DNA of 64,000 bases from Salipaludibacillus agaradhaerens (GCF_002019735.1 NZ_KV917378.1:3188869-3252868); one strand, 5' to 3'; shown: positions 29,404 through 39,125, numbered from the stretch's first letter. Program-made: numbers and translations. Notes: generated from the letters alone by a model not told the origin.

Positions 29404-29766
29404 GACGTTAAGTCTCAGCTTCACCTCATGAAAAAAGACTATCGCCCTCTTGTTTTCAGTGGGAAATTATGCTTAGATAAAGAGTGGAGTGACAGGTTAC
29501 ATTTTAGGCAAGTAATCACGGGATAGCCTAAGGTCATTTCACGAAGTACTCTATCCTGCCTCAAGATACTTCTACTCATTGCTTCAGGTTAGATAACACC
29601 CTTCATTCATTTAAGATCCAGACTAAAATTCTCTTAAATTTATAAAAGACCGTTTAACGATGAATTTTTTTGGCTAATAAGAAGTCAGGAACCTTAAAAA
29701 GAACGAAAGCATTTTGCAGGTTGGATAAATAGACGCGCATTAACAAACAGATTAAGAAAAGGTGTG
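29404..29766. other. rho upstream region
   Basis: No gene is supported in these ~360 bases. A possible bulged hairpin joins AGGCA-GGATAG (29506-29526) to CTATCC-TGCCT (29551-29561). rho is autoregulated in other bacteria, so a control element is plausible, but nothing here is diagnostic. Confidence 0.35.
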
Positions 29767-31059
29767 ATGAAACGCATGGGCGTGACTTTAAAAGAAATGG
29801 AGCATATGAAGCTCAAAGAATTATATGAACTGGCTAAAGAACATAAAGTTCAATATTATAGCCAACTTACAAAAAAAGAACTTATGTTTGCTATTTTCAA
29901 GAAACAAGCAGAGAATGAAGATCTGATGTTCATGGAAGGCATTTTAGAGATTATCACATCTGAAGGCTTTGGTTTCCTGCGTTCAAATACGTATAAGCCA
30001 AGTTCTCAGGACATTTACATCTCTGCTTCCCAGATACGCAGGTTTCAATTAAGAAATGGTGATACGGTGTCTGGGAAGGTCCGTAAACCAAAAGAAAATG
30101 AACGATATTATGGTTTGCTACAAGTAGCTGCAGTCAATGGGGAAGATCCTGAAAAAGCGAGTGAACGACCACATTTCCCTCAATTAACACCTTTATACCC
30201 CGAGAAAAAACTGACCCTAGAATATCAATCGAGTATGATCGCTTCCCGTGTGGTAGATATGATTTCTCCTGTGGGGTTTGGACAGCGTGGGTTGATTGTT
30301 GCCCCGCCTAAAGCAGGTAAAACACTATTATTAAAAGAAGTAGCTAATAGCATAGCAAAGAATCATCCAGATGTTGAGTTGATGGTTTTACTCATTGATG
30401 AACGGCCAGAAGAAGTGACAGATATGGAGAGGTCTGTTAAAGGTGAAGTGGTTAGCTCCACATTTGATGAAGTGCCGGAAAACCATATTAAAGTGGCGGA
30501 ACTCGTACTAGATCGTGCCATGCGTCTTGTTGAAGCTAAAAAAGATGTTGTTATTCTAATGGACAGTATTACGAGGCTTGCTCGAGCATATAACCTCGTT
30601 ATTCCACCAAGTGGCCGAACTTTGTCAGGAGGCATTGACCCTGCTAGTTTCCATAGGCCCAAGCGTTTCTTTGGTGCGGCAAGAAACATTGAAGAAGGCG
30701 GGAGCTTAACAATTTTAGCCACTGCGCTTGTTGAAACAGGCTCTCGTATGGATGATGTTATTTATGAAGAGTTTAAGGGAACTGGAAATATGGAGCTTCA
30801 CCTTGACCGTAAATTGGCAGAACGTCGGATTTATCCAGCTATTGACATACGACGTTCTAGTACTCGCCGTGAAGAGTTACTCCTTCCTAAAAACCAAATT
30901 GAAAATTTATGGGCTATTCGTAAGACAATGAACGACCAGCCAGACTTCTTAGATCGTTTTCTTAAAAAGGTTCGTAATACGAAAACAAATGATGAGTTCT
31001 TTGATACATTTGAAAAAGAAAAATCAGGAAGTACTCGTCCCAAAAATACGACAGTATAA
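29767..31059 (+). CDS. rho: Transcription termination factor Rho
   Basis: This 430-residue hexameric RNA-dependent ATPase ends untranslated or Rho-dependent transcripts. It has the N-terminal Rho domain with LKELYELAKEHKV, the cold-shock RNA-binding domain (EGFGFLRS near 67-74), Walker A PPKAGKT (180-186) and Walker B VVILMDS, and the Q-loop region YNLVIPPSGRTLSGG. Length matches Bacillus Rho, with no extra N-terminal insertion. The ATG at 29767 follows AAAAGGTGTG; a GTG immediately before it is possible. Confidence 0.95.
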   Translation: MKRMGVTLKEMEHMKLKELYELAKEHKVQYYSQLTKKELMFAIFKKQAENEDLMFMEGILEIITSEGFGFLRSNTYKPSSQDIYISASQIRRFQLRNGDTVSGKVRKPKENERYYGLLQVAAVNGEDPEKASERPHFPQLTPLYPEKKLTLEYQSSMIASRVVDMISPVGFGQRGLIVAPPKAGKTLLLKEVANSIAKNHPDVELMVLLIDERPEEVTDMERSVKGEVVSSTFDEVPENHIKVAELVLDRAMRLVEAKKDVVILMDSITRLARAYNLVIPPSGRTLSGGIDPASFHRPKRFFGAARNIEEGGSLTILATALVETGSRMDDVIYEEFKGTGNMELHLDRKLAERRIYPAIDIRRSSTRREELLLPKNQIENLWAIRKTMNDQPDFLDRFLKKVRNTKTNDEFFDTFEKEKSGSTRPKNTTV

Positions 31060-31192
31060 ACGAATAAAAAATGTTCATTGTGGCAGGCGGACAAGCTACA
31101 ATAAATTAAACAAACGTTTGATGAAGAGAAAAGAGAATGTCATTTAACGTGACAAAGAAACGGGTTGTCTTTGTCCGTTTTTAAAGTAACTC

Positions 31193-31221
31193 TTGCATTC
31201 TCTGTATTCACTTGATATAAT
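31193..31221 (+). promoter_or_regulatory. Sigma-A promoter of rpmE
   Basis: TTGCAT (31193-31198), 17 bp, TATAAT (31216-31221), giving a leader of about 75 bases before rpmE. Confidence 0.75.
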
Positions 31222-31303
31222 TTCGTCATGTGTGAATAAGGTCTCGAGAGACTGGAATCGTAACTCTGTTTCGAAAGATTCAGGGCGGAAGGAGTTGAAA
31301 AAC

Positions 31304-31546
31304 ATGAAACAAGGAATTCATCCGGAATACCGTAAAGTTGTTTTTAAGGATACAAGCACAGGCTTTATGTTCTTGTCGGGGTCTACTAGCCAAACGGAAG
31401 AGACTGTTGAGTGGGAAGATGGAAACACGTACCCGCTACTTACTGTTGAGGTAAGCTCGGATTCTCACCCATTCTACACAGGTAAGCAAAAGTTTGCCGA
31501 TGCTGGTGGTCGTGTGGATCGTTTCAAAAAGAAATACGGTATGTAA
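31304..31546 (+). CDS. rpmE2: Ribosomal protein L31, type B (zinc-free form)
   Basis: This 80-residue L31 begins [16 protein letters not shown] and ends [17 protein letters not shown]. It has no cysteine at all, so it is the type B (C-minus, RpmE2/YtiA-like) form with the extra ~15 residues around [10 protein letters not shown]. In B. subtilis the gene next to rho encodes the Zn-binding CxxC form. The start ATG at 31304 follows CGGAAGGAGTTGAAAAAC. It has its own promoter and a terminator. Confidence 0.92.
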   Translation: MKQGIHPEYRKVVFKDTSTGFMFLSGSTSQTEETVEWEDGNTYPLLTVEVSSDSHPFYTGKQKFADAGGRVDRFKKKYGM

Positions 31547-31561
31547 GTTTAACCGTATGGC

Positions 31562-31596
31562 AAAAACAGGCAGACTCTTGTCTTGCCTGTTTTTTT
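31562..31596 (+). terminator. Terminator of rpmE
   Basis: ACAGGCA pairs with TGCCTGT, with an inner GAC/GTC, followed by a T run. Confidence 0.85.
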
Positions 31597-32188
31597 ATGC
31601 GCCTTTTTCCATGGGGGGCATTTACAATGAAAATGAATAAGAATAAAATACGCTATCTGAATTATTTTCTTATACCTATCCATAAACAGTTTTTATAGTG
31701 ACAGGTAACATCAGATAATTCTATATTAAGGTGTACTGATTGAATGTCACGATTGGATTGTCAGCACAAACAAGGGGTTATATGCCCGTCTGTAGCAGAT
31801 AATTCATGCATGAGTCGTTCTTTACAGATCTATTTTGTCTGATGAAGTTGGTTCTAAATAAGTATAAATTAAATTAATATTCAAGAGATTTTTCTCACCT
31901 TTTTAAAAACAATGAGATTGTCCTATTTTCGAAAAAGTCATTGTTTTAATTAAGAGTGGCAAATTATAATAGAGAGGTCACATGTTACATATCAGTGGCA
32001 TTTTTCTTTTTGGTTTTAGGGAGTCAGTTAGATACACACACCTTTGGATCCATTATGCGAAAAGCCGCTCTAAATTAATGGTGTTCTACCTATAGGGAAC
32101 TAATGACTGATGAAAGTAAAGAAAACTTTGGGCTTCTACGAAAAGTGTTTTGTTGTTGGGCCGAGTTTTAAGACGGGGGAGTCGACAT
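31597..32188 (+). promoter_or_regulatory. tdk upstream region and promoter
   Basis: TTGTTT (31941-31946), 18 bp and TATAAT (31965-31970) form a sigma-A promoter about 220 bases before tdk. The -35 lies in the right arm of a perfect 10-bp inverted repeat, AAAACAATGA (31906) with TCATTGTTTT (31938), which may be a terminator or an operator. No gene is supported in the rest. Confidence 0.5.
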
Positions 32189-32812
32189 ATGCATTTAACT
32201 AGAAGAGAAGGCTGGTTAGAAGTCGTTTGTGGCAGTATGTTTTCTGGGAAATCAGAAGAGTTAATTCGACGAGTGCGCCGAGCCAGTTTTGGGAAACAAA
32301 AAATTCAGGTGTTTAAGCCTAAAATGGATAATCGCTACAGTGAAAAGGAAGTCGTTTCACATAACGGAACTAAAATCTATGCGTGGCCAGTGGGAAAATC
32401 CATTGATATTTTACACCAACTAGAGAATGATACCCAAGTTGTGGCCATTGACGAAGTTCAGTTTTTTGACGAGGATGTTGTGGGCGTTATTCAACATCTA
32501 GCGGATGAGGGTATCCGTGTTATAGTTGCGGGTTTAGACCAAGATTTTCGTGGAGAGCCATTTGGACATGTACCTACGTTGATGGCACTTGCCGAAACGG
32601 TTACTAAGCTCCAAGCTATATGTTTATCGTGCGGATCACCAGCAAGCCGTACACAACGGCTTATTGACGGAAAGCCTGCGTCTTATGATGATCCCATTAT
32701 TCTTGTAGGGGCTTCAGAGTCATATGAACCACGATGTCGCCATTGTCATGAAGTACCAGGCAAACCTGAGATTAAACCTGTTACAGGGCAGTCATTGCCA
32801 GCGAATAAGTAA
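32189..32812 (+). CDS. tdk: Thymidine kinase (type II)
   Basis: This 207-residue enzyme phosphorylates thymidine in dTMP salvage. It shows the P-loop GSMFSGKS (15-22), the catalytic Glu in [10 protein letters not shown], the lasso region and a zinc site made by CLSCG and CRHCH. The ATG at 32189 follows ACGGGGGAGTCGACAT. It sits between rpmE and prfA as in B. subtilis, but here two extra genes intervene before prfA. Confidence 0.93.
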   Translation: MHLTRREGWLEVVCGSMFSGKSEELIRRVRRASFGKQKIQVFKPKMDNRYSEKEVVSHNGTKIYAWPVGKSIDILHQLENDTQVVAIDEVQFFDEDVVGVIQHLADEGIRVIVAGLDQDFRGEPFGHVPTLMALAETVTKLQAICLSCGSPASRTQRLIDGKPASYDDPIILVGASESYEPRCRHCHEVPGKPEIKPVTGQSLPANK

Positions 32813-32818
32813 TGAGAG

Positions 32819-32847
32819 TAACCGCAGAGTTGTTCTGCGGTTTTTTT
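32819..32847 (+). terminator. Terminator of tdk
   Basis: CCGCAGA pairs with TCTGCGG around a short loop, followed by seven T. Confidence 0.88.
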
Positions 32848-32890
32848 AATGATAAGAAAATATAGTGTTTTTACTGATTTCAACATTGCA

Positions 32891-33005
32891 AGCGGACGCT
32901 TTCCGTGGCGCTCGTCTTCAACTTATTCTGACTCAGCGAAGCTTGCCTAAAATGGATTTTCAGACTGCGTTGATGCTACCGGAGTAAGTATCCGCCTGGC
33001 TTTCT
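32891..33005 (-). repeat. Type III GC-richer repeat copy
   Basis: On the minus strand the segment GAATAAGTTGAAGACGAGCG and then GGAAAGCGTCCGC match the copy at 44487-44588. Sequences of this type are scattered in many Bacillaceae genomes. Confidence 0.65.
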
Positions 33006-33161
33006 TCAATCTAAGTATAAGCGCCATAATCTCTATTTAGAGAAAATACGTGGTAATGATAAGTATATCAAAGACAAGTATTGCTAATATTTCCTCATCT
33101 GTCCTGTATGGGTTTCTTTTTAAGAGGTAAACATAGTAATAAAGGCGGGTGAGAGAACTTT

Positions 33162-33668
33162 ATGAAGGCAAAGAAAATCATGATGTTTATAATGGTCGGA
33201 ATGATATTATTAAGTGGTTGTAATCGTCCAAATCCACCTGAAGTAGAGGAAGGGGCAGCCGGCTATCATGACCAAGAGCAAGTAGTGGAACAGCAAAAGG
33301 ACTGGACGAGAAGTATGTTCGGTCCTGGCCCTATTAATTATGATTTTATCGAACGGCAACATGAGCCATACCAAATATCAGAAGCTAATGTAACAGGGAA
33401 AAGCTATCGCTCTCTTAACTCACCGAGACAAACAGAAGAAGATGATCAGAAGTTAATAGAGGATATTATTTATGACTTGGATGGCGTGGTCCCTGGTATG
33501 GTTATTTTAGTTGGAGCCCAAGCATGGGTCAATGTGATGCCTGATGATGCTAGTCCTCAATCGTACACGAAAGAAGAGGAAGATCGATTAAAAGATAAAA
33601 TTGAGAATGAATTGAAAAAAGTCAACCCTCGTTATCAGTATCGTGTGATTCTTAATAAATTTGAATAG
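33162..33668 (+). CDS. Lipoprotein, possibly YhcN/YlaJ-type sporulation protein
   Basis: This 168-residue protein has a lipobox LLSGC with Cys20, so it is a membrane-anchored lipoprotein on the outer face. The C-terminal half (DLDGVVPGMVILVGAQAWV... then a Lys/Glu-rich helix and YRVILN) follows the strand-helix-strand layout of the YhcN/YlaJ sporulation lipoproteins, which coat the forespore membrane. Upstream, GTATG-15-GGTAAACATA (33106-33135) is a near match to a forespore sigma-F promoter. The family call is an inference from pattern, not a certain match. The ATG follows GGCGGGTGAGAGAACTTT. Confidence 0.6.
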   Translation: MKAKKIMMFIMVGMILLSGCNRPNPPEVEEGAAGYHDQEQVVEQQKDWTRSMFGPGPINYDFIERQHEPYQISEANVTGKSYRSLNSPRQTEEDDQKLIEDIIYDLDGVVPGMVILVGAQAWVNVMPDDASPQSYTKEEEDRLKDKIENELKKVNPRYQYRVILNKFE

Positions 33669-33768
33669 GCGTGTAGTATTTGACACACATTCTCTTAACC
33701 TTAATAGGGAGCGGAATTGCGGAAACACAACGTTACAATTAATTGAAAGGGGTTAATCCCGGTGAAGA

Positions 33769-33794
33769 GACTCAATGTTGAATCGCATTGAGTC
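33769..33794. terminator. Perfect hairpin between convergent genes
   Basis: GACTCAATG pairs with CATTGAGTC over 9 bp around TTGAATCG. No T run is present on either strand, so its role as terminator is uncertain. Confidence 0.4.
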
Positions 33795-33874
33795 ATACCA
33801 CCGTGATAAACCATTACATAAGTATTTAACTTTAGGTCTCAGTCTTTAATGTCATAACGCTACTGGACATAAGG

Positions 33875-35212
33875 TTATAGTCTTCGTGCCCCTTGTTGAA
33901 TAGGGTCCCATGGCGAGTTAAATGGCGGGGCATAGCTTAAATCAAGGTTTTCTAAATCTTCTGTTGTCATTTCGTGATATAAGGCAGTAGCTGCCACGTC
34001 TATACGTTTATCCACACCTATTGCGCCAACGGCTTGAACACCGAGTAGAACGTCTGTATCGCGATTTTTAATCATGTGAATGAAGAGTTGATTATTACCA
34101 GGATAATAACTAGCATGAGTGGTTGTTGTGTAACTTAACTTGCAACACGCAATACCTAATTCAGTTGCTTCCTTTTCATTTAGTCCCGTCTTCCCAATCG
34201 TGACGTCAAAAAATTTGACAATCGCAGATCCTACCACTCCTTTAAATGCTTTTCTGTTACCGGCCACATTCGCACCAGCGATCCGACCTTGTTTATTTGC
34301 ATGTGTACCGAGAGGAATATAGTCGTCTCGTTGTTTTAAGCGATGATAATGCGTGGCACAATCTCCAGCGGCATAGACGTGAGGAAGTGTTGTTTCCATG
34401 TACGGATTAACGACAATGGCACCAGACTGATGAAGATGAATGTCTGTGTTAGTGAAAAAATCAGTGTTTGGTTTTATACCGGCTGCTACGATAACCATGT
34501 CAGTCTCCAATGGCCCATTATTTGTTATCACTCTCTCGACTTGTCCATCCCCTTCAAAACCGCTCACTGAAGTTGATAGAAGGACCTCGACGCCGTTTTT
34601 AATAGCTTCTTGTTTTATTTTCTCTGAAATATCAGATGCGTAAATAGAGGATCCGATTTGATCTGCTGTATCAATAAGGGTTACTTTTCGACCAGAAGCT
34701 ACTAAATTCTCAGTCACCTCTAGTCCGATATAGCCTGCCCCAATCACAGTCACATTCAAAACATTTGATGTTAACTCATCGATTATTTTTTGGGCATCCG
34801 GTATAGTTTTTAATACATGAATGCCAGCTAAATTCTTTCCTGTAAAAGGTGGCACGACTGGTGAGGCTCCTGATGCCACAATTAATTTATCATACGGCAA
34901 GGAAAAATTCTTAGCTGAGTGACCCTCGTAATAGGTTCCTATGACACGTTGCTTCTTATGGTTAATCTCTTTAACCTCGTGATATATTCGAGCGTCAATG
35001 CCGTATCTTTCCTGAAAAACTTCGCGCGCCCTTACAATTAGGTCGTTATGGCTCTTTATAATACCACCGATATAGTAAGGTAGACCACATTGACCATATG
35101 AATATATCGCTCCTTTTTCAAGGACGGTAATTTGCCATTTTGGTTGAGCCCGAACGATTTGCATTGCTGCACTCATTCCTGCTGCATCACCACCAATAAT
35201 AACGATGTTCAT
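33875..35212 (-). CDS. CoA-disulfide reductase / NAD(P)H oxidase-like flavoprotein
   Basis: This 445-residue FAD/NAD(P)-dependent disulfide oxidoreductase has an FAD loop VIIGGDAAGMS, a single redox Cys42 in YGQCGLPYYIGG (as in CoA-disulfide reductases and NADH oxidases, not the CxxxxC of glutathione reductase), NAD loop VIGAGYIGLEV and a second FAD motif VYAAGDCA. The SYG(Q)CGLPY context favours CoA-disulfide reductase or a polysulfide-type relative; Bacillus cells use CoA and bacillithiol in thiol balance. The ATG follows TAAGGAGGAACCCTTG on the minus strand. It is not part of the B. subtilis layout here. Confidence 0.8.
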   Translation of the reverse strand: MNIVIIGGDAAGMSAAMQIVRAQPKWQITVLEKGAIYSYGQCGLPYYIGGIIKSHNDLIVRAREVFQERYGIDARIYHEVKEINHKKQRVIGTYYEGHSAKNFSLPYDKLIVASGASPVVPPFTGKNLAGIHVLKTIPDAQKIIDELTSNVLNVTVIGAGYIGLEVTENLVASGRKVTLIDTADQIGSSIYASDISEKIKQEAIKNGVEVLLSTSVSGFEGDGQVERVITNNGPLETDMVIVAAGIKPNTDFFTNTDIHLHQSGAIVVNPYMETTLPHVYAAGDCATHYHRLKQRDDYIPLGTHANKQGRIAGANVAGNRKAFKGVVGSAIVKFFDVTIGKTGLNEKEATELGIACCKLSYTTTTHASYYPGNNQLFIHMIKNRDTDVLLGVQAVGAIGVDKRIDVAATALYHEMTTEDLENLDLSYAPPFNSPWDPIQQGARRL

Positions 35213-35400
35213 CAAGGGTTCCTCCTTAAAAGTAGTGCTTATTATTTTCCACTAAACATGCCAAATCAAACAAAACGGCTTCTGTATGGACAACTAGTAA
35301 CACGAAAAACGAGTAGTGATTAAGAACTCATTGATTTTACGCAACATAAAACCTATACTATAGAAAGACTAAAACAGTCATTTAAAATGAGGTGAAGAAT

Positions 35401-36468
35401 GTGTTTGACCGCCTTCAGGCAGTAGAAGATCGTTATGAAAAACTGAATGAATTATTGATGGATCCAGATGTGATAAGCGATACGAAGAAGCTTCGTGATT
35501 ATTCGAAAGAGCAATCAGATATACAAGAAACGGTGGAAACATACCGCCAATATAAAGAAATTAAGACACAGTATGATGAAGCTAAAAGTATGCTCCATGA
35601 AAATCTTGATGATGAGATGCGTGACATGGTGAAAATGGAAGTGGAAGAGCTTGAAGACCAACTCCCACCACTTGAAGAGAAGCTTAAGTTACTTCTCCTC
35701 CCAAAAGATCCGAATGACGATAAGAATGTCATTGTAGAAGTACGCGGAGCGGCTGGTGGAGATGAAGCTGCCTTGTTTGCAGGGGATTTATTCCGCATGT
35801 ATACGCGATACGCTGACTCCCGAGGATGGAAAACAGATGTCATTGAATCGAATGAAACGGGCATCGGAGGCTTTAAAGAAGTTATATTTACAATAAATGG
35901 CAAAGGTGCTTATTCACGAATGAAGTATGAAAACGGGGCACATCGTGTACAAAGGGTCCCATCGACTGAATCTGGTGGCAGAATTCACACATCAACAGCA
36001 ACGGTGGCTGTTCTCGCTGAAGCAGAAGATGTGGAAGTAGATATCCATGAAAAAGATATCCGCGTTGATACGTTTGCATCGAGTGGACCTGGAGGACAGA
36101 GTGTAAATACGACCATGTCAGCAGTAAGACTTACTCATATGCCTACTGGAATCGTTGTGTCATGTCAGGATGAAAAATCTCAAATTAAAAATAAAGATAA
36201 AGCTATGAAAGTATTGCGGGCTAGAATTTATGATAAATTTCAAAAAGAAGCACAAGCTGAATATGATGAACATCGTAAATCTGCTGTTGGTACAGGGGAT
36301 CGCTCCGAGCGAATTCGTACTTATAACTTCCCGCAAAGCCGTGTAACGGATCATCGAATTGGTCTTACCCTACAAAAGTTGGACCAGATTTTAGAGGGGA
36401 AGCTCGACGAGATTATTGATCCTCTCATTATGGAAGAACAATCACAAATGATGGAAAATGCGGAGTAA
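35401..36468 (+). CDS. prfA: Peptide chain release factor 1
   Basis: This 355-residue factor reads UAA and UAG and triggers peptide release through the GGQ loop (231-233 in [10 protein letters not shown]); the codon-recognition PxT-type motif lies in RVPSTESGG (185-193). The start is taken as GTG at 35401 (GAGGTGAAGAAT upstream, and the protein then aligns with MLDRL of B. subtilis RF1); a GTG at 35392 is possible. prmC begins four bases after the stop; its product methylates the Gln of GGQ. Confidence 0.93.
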   Translation: MFDRLQAVEDRYEKLNELLMDPDVISDTKKLRDYSKEQSDIQETVETYRQYKEIKTQYDEAKSMLHENLDDEMRDMVKMEVEELEDQLPPLEEKLKLLLLPKDPNDDKNVIVEVRGAAGGDEAALFAGDLFRMYTRYADSRGWKTDVIESNETGIGGFKEVIFTINGKGAYSRMKYENGAHRVQRVPSTESGGRIHTSTATVAVLAEAEDVEVDIHEKDIRVDTFASSGPGGQSVNTTMSAVRLTHMPTGIVVSCQDEKSQIKNKDKAMKVLRARIYDKFQKEAQAEYDEHRKSAVGTGDRSERIRTYNFPQSRVTDHRIGLTLQKLDQILEGKLDEIIDPLIMEEQSQMMENAE

Positions 36469-36471
36469 CCT

Positions 36472-37362
36472 ATGAGCCTACCAACGACAACTAAAACTTA
36501 CGAAGCCCTCAATTGGGCTTCGTCTTTTTTACAACAACATAATTACGAAGAGACAATCGGCCACATCCTATTGATGCACCATACCGGATGGAGTCGTACA
36601 AGGATGTTAACAGAACAACAAACGGTCCTATCGTCCGACCTTTTTGCAGCATTTCAGCATGATGTACGCCGTGCTGCATCAGGAATTCCTGTTCAACATA
36701 TAACCGGGAAAGAAACATTTTATGACCGCCACTATCATGTAAATAATCATGTCCTTATCCCACGTCCGGAAACGGAAGAATTAGTAGAGACACTCCTGAC
36801 AACGTTAGACAATCACAAACACCTTTTTAACAAAAATGAGGAGGAGCCACTGACTATTGTGGATGTAGGGACAGGCAGTGGTATTATTGCTATTACAATG
36901 GCCCTTGAGCTTCCAAATAGTCACGTTTTTGCTTCAGATATCAGTGCTGAAGCACTCGTTGTGGCGAAAGGGAACGCCCGGGATCTTGGAGCTGGAGTGA
37001 CGTATATACATGGAGATTTACTACTTCCTTTTATAGAAAAAGGTTTCAAATCAGATGTTATTATCTCGAACCCACCTTATATACCTATTGGCGACAAGGC
37101 GCGTATGAAAGAGAACGTGAAAGACCATGAACCATTAGGAGCACTTTTTGCGGGCGAAGACGGGCTCGATATTTATCGACGACTCGTTAACCAAATCCCA
37201 CGCGTTCTGTCTCATCCAGGTATCGTAGCACTTGAAATTGGCTATAACCAAGGAGATACTGTTACTGAGCTACTACAACAGGTACTACCTCTAAATACTT
37301 ATATTGAAGTTATTAATGACATAAATGGAAATGAACGAATTGTCTTAGCCATTGTCCCTTAA
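36472..37362 (+). CDS. prmC: Release factor glutamine methyltransferase PrmC
   Basis: This 296-residue SAM-dependent methyltransferase modifies the GGQ glutamine of RF1 and RF2. It has an N-terminal helical bundle (1-80), RPETEELVE (98-106), the SAM loop DVGTGSG (131-137) and the catalytic NPPY (200-203), which also binds the glutamine amide. It is co-transcribed with prfA (four-base spacing) and ends about 100 bases before a strong terminator. Confidence 0.93.
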   Translation: MSLPTTTKTYEALNWASSFLQQHNYEETIGHILLMHHTGWSRTRMLTEQQTVLSSDLFAAFQHDVRRAASGIPVQHITGKETFYDRHYHVNNHVLIPRPETEELVETLLTTLDNHKHLFNKNEEEPLTIVDVGTGSGIIAITMALELPNSHVFASDISAEALVVAKGNARDLGAGVTYIHGDLLLPFIEKGFKSDVIISNPPYIPIGDKARMKENVKDHEPLGALFAGEDGLDIYRRLVNQIPRVLSHPGIVALEIGYNQGDTVTELLQQVLPLNTYIEVINDINGNERIVLAIVP

Positions 37363-37468
37363 AGCTATTCTTTGAAAAAGATTGCTTAATGATGATTTGT
37401 GGACAGGCGTTAATGTTTGAGCTAACTTTTTAATTGGAAAAAGTGGCTTCTAGTCTTTTAATATGAAG

Positions 37469-37501
37469 CGACCGGGACCCTTCAGTCCGGTCGTCTTTTT
37501 A
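37469..37501 (+). terminator. Terminator of prfA-prmC
   Basis: CGACCGG pairs with CCGGTCG, followed by TCTTTTTA. Confidence 0.88.
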
Positions 37502-37539
37502 TTTGTAAATTTTCCTCCTATTATGTCGAACGATTATAG

Positions 37540-37569
37540 GTTTACCCACCCATTAGCTTGCCAAGAATA
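37540..37569 (+). promoter_or_regulatory. Sigma-F promoter of spoIIR
   Basis: GTTTA (37540-37544), exactly 15 bp, then GCCAAGAATA (37560-37569) match the forespore sigma-F pattern (GywTA-15-GGnrAnAnTw) at all but one position. spoIIR is a known sigma-F gene. Confidence 0.75.
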
Positions 37570-37595
37570 GCAAGTATAAAGGGGAGGGAGTAAAC

Positions 37596-38258
37596 GTGAA
37601 ACAAAGACATAGCTTAATAGATTGGAAGAAACGCCTACTTGTGGCCTTATATAGTTCGTTTATTGTGACAGTTTTTTTATTATCATGGGAAGCGCATTTT
37701 TTTAATCCGCAGTATGAGACGGCTTCTGCAAATGTTATTTCATCTTCCGGAGTGCAGATAGAGATTCCAGAAGAAGCGATTAGATTAAGAATTAAATCGA
37801 ATAGTCAATCTCCAGAGGACCAACAATTAAAGTTAACCATACGTAACGAGGTGAATCGATACATCCGTTCGTGGACAGAAGAAAGCAGTGATGTGGATGA
37901 AGCTAGGGAAATAATTAAAGCAAAATTACCAGAGATAGAAGAAGTCATAAAAAAAGCAATGATTAAAGCTAACGTTTTCTCATCGTTTACTGTTGATTTG
38001 AAAGAAGTGGACTTTCCGACGAAACAGTATGGAGATAGGATTTATCCTGCGGGTGATTATGAAGCGGTTTATATTGAAATTGGAGAAGGTCTAGGTGACA
38101 ATTGGTGGTGTGTATTATTTCCGCCTCTATGTTTCATAGATTCTGGAGGCGAAGAAGCGAATGATGAGGCTGAAGAGGAAGAGACCGATGAAGATGTTGA
38201 AATATCGTTTTTTCTTGTAGAAGTCATCCAGAGTTTATGGACAAAATTGACGACTTGA
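37596..38258 (+). CDS. spoIIR: Stage II sporulation protein R
   Basis: This 220-residue secreted signalling protein has an N-terminal signal/anchor (about residues 14-30). After export from the forespore it activates the SpoIIGA protease, which processes pro-sigma-E in the mother cell. Family features are the AIRLRIKSNSQSPEDQ block, the Arg-rich helix region and the near C-terminal GDNWWCVLFPPLCF motif. An acidic linker (EEANDEAEEEETDED) follows it. The start is GTG with GGGGAGGGAG upstream, behind a sigma-F promoter. Confidence 0.94.
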   Translation: MKQRHSLIDWKKRLLVALYSSFIVTVFLLSWEAHFFNPQYETASANVISSSGVQIEIPEEAIRLRIKSNSQSPEDQQLKLTIRNEVNRYIRSWTEESSDVDEAREIIKAKLPEIEEVIKKAMIKANVFSSFTVDLKEVDFPTKQYGDRIYPAGDYEAVYIEIGEGLGDNWWCVLFPPLCFIDSGGEEANDEAEEEETDEDVEISFFLVEVIQSLWTKLTT

Positions 38259-38402
38259 CCATTTAAGTTAAACGCGGACACTCATTTTTCTATCATATTC
38301 CTCTGTCTTTTGAATAGACTCGTAGTACAAGCTGGTCATCGTATAAGGGATATAAAGGTTATTAGGTTGAAAATACACTATTTTTCAAAACAGGAGATAC
38401 CC

Positions 38403-38553
38403 TTTATCACAGCTAAGCGTCCGTAAGACATCCGGCTCAAAATAGAGAAGAGATAAATCTATTTAGGCGGGAGATAACGGATGCTAATGTCCTGATTCAG
38501 TCAATTACCAATCAGTTGGAGAAGAACGAAAAAACCCAATGATTTTTGGTGAT
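38403..38553 (+). repeat. Type I dispersed repeat
   Basis: This starts TTTATCACAGCTAAGCGTCC. Arms GCGTCCGT and ACGGATGC pair over 8 bp (one G-U). The 3' hairpin is kept by changed arms, AATCA-g-TTGG with CCAA-TGATT, which suggests selection for structure. It fills the middle of the spoIIR-ywlB gap. Confidence 0.8.
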
Positions 38554-38672
38554 TGGTTTTATCTGTTTATACGATCTTGGTTTGTTTCACGACTCGTTTA
38601 CTAAAATTCAGTTAAGGACTTTACATCTCTTAAGAGGAACAACTGTAAAGTCTTGAAAAGGAAGGGATAAGA

Positions 38673-39125
38673 GTGACGTTTATTATACGTGAAGCGCGAG
38701 AAGATGATGTATTAAAAATTCAACATTTTATAAGTAAAGCCGGTGTCTCACTCGAAACAGTGCCAAACGGATGGGAACCCTACATTTTGGCAGAAGATAC
38801 AATGGAATCTATCGTCGCTACAGCTGCCCTACAGGTGATCCCAACCAATGCTTATTTAATAAGGAGTTTGGTTGTGGATTCTGAGCAAGTAAGTGGAAGT
38901 TTTCTTATCAAAATGCTAGAAACCACAATACAGTATGCCAGAGAAAAAGGTGCCCAATGTGTATACTTTATCGTGAAACAGGGTGGCGATATGATGGAAA
39001 GCCTCGGATTCACTTTGCTTTCTAAAGAGGACATTCCAAAGGAATTAAAGCAACTCAATGAGGTCAAGGATTATTTAAAGAAAGGCTATCCTGTGTACTG
39101 TTTACAGGAAGTTGGGGATAAGTAG
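38673..39125 (+). CDS. ywlB: GNAT family acetyltransferase (YwlB)
   Basis: This 150-residue GNAT-fold protein has IREAREDDV at the start (strand 1), the LIRSLVVDSEQVSGSFLIKML segment in place of the acetyl-CoA loop (unusual: the classical R/Q-x-x-G-x-G/A is not clear) and the MESLGF near-terminal motif. B. subtilis ywlB holds the same position. Its substrate is unknown. The start is GTG with AAAAGGAAGGGATAAGA upstream. Confidence 0.75.
   Translation: MTFIIREAREDDVLKIQHFISKAGVSLETVPNGWEPYILAEDTMESIVATAALQVIPTNAYLIRSLVVDSEQVSGSFLIKMLETTIQYAREKGAQCVYFIVKQGGDMMESLGFTLLSKEDIPKELKQLNEVKDYLKKGYPVYCLQEVGDK

Noticed and set aside
31256-31276. Zur-like box before rpmE (AATCGTAAC ... TTTCGA).
   Set aside because: The left half fits, but the right half has several mismatches and the half-site spacing is two bases too long.
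31627-31698. A 23-codon frame in the rpmE-tdk gap.
   Set aside because: Very short, with only a G run as possible ribosome site and no sign of conservation.
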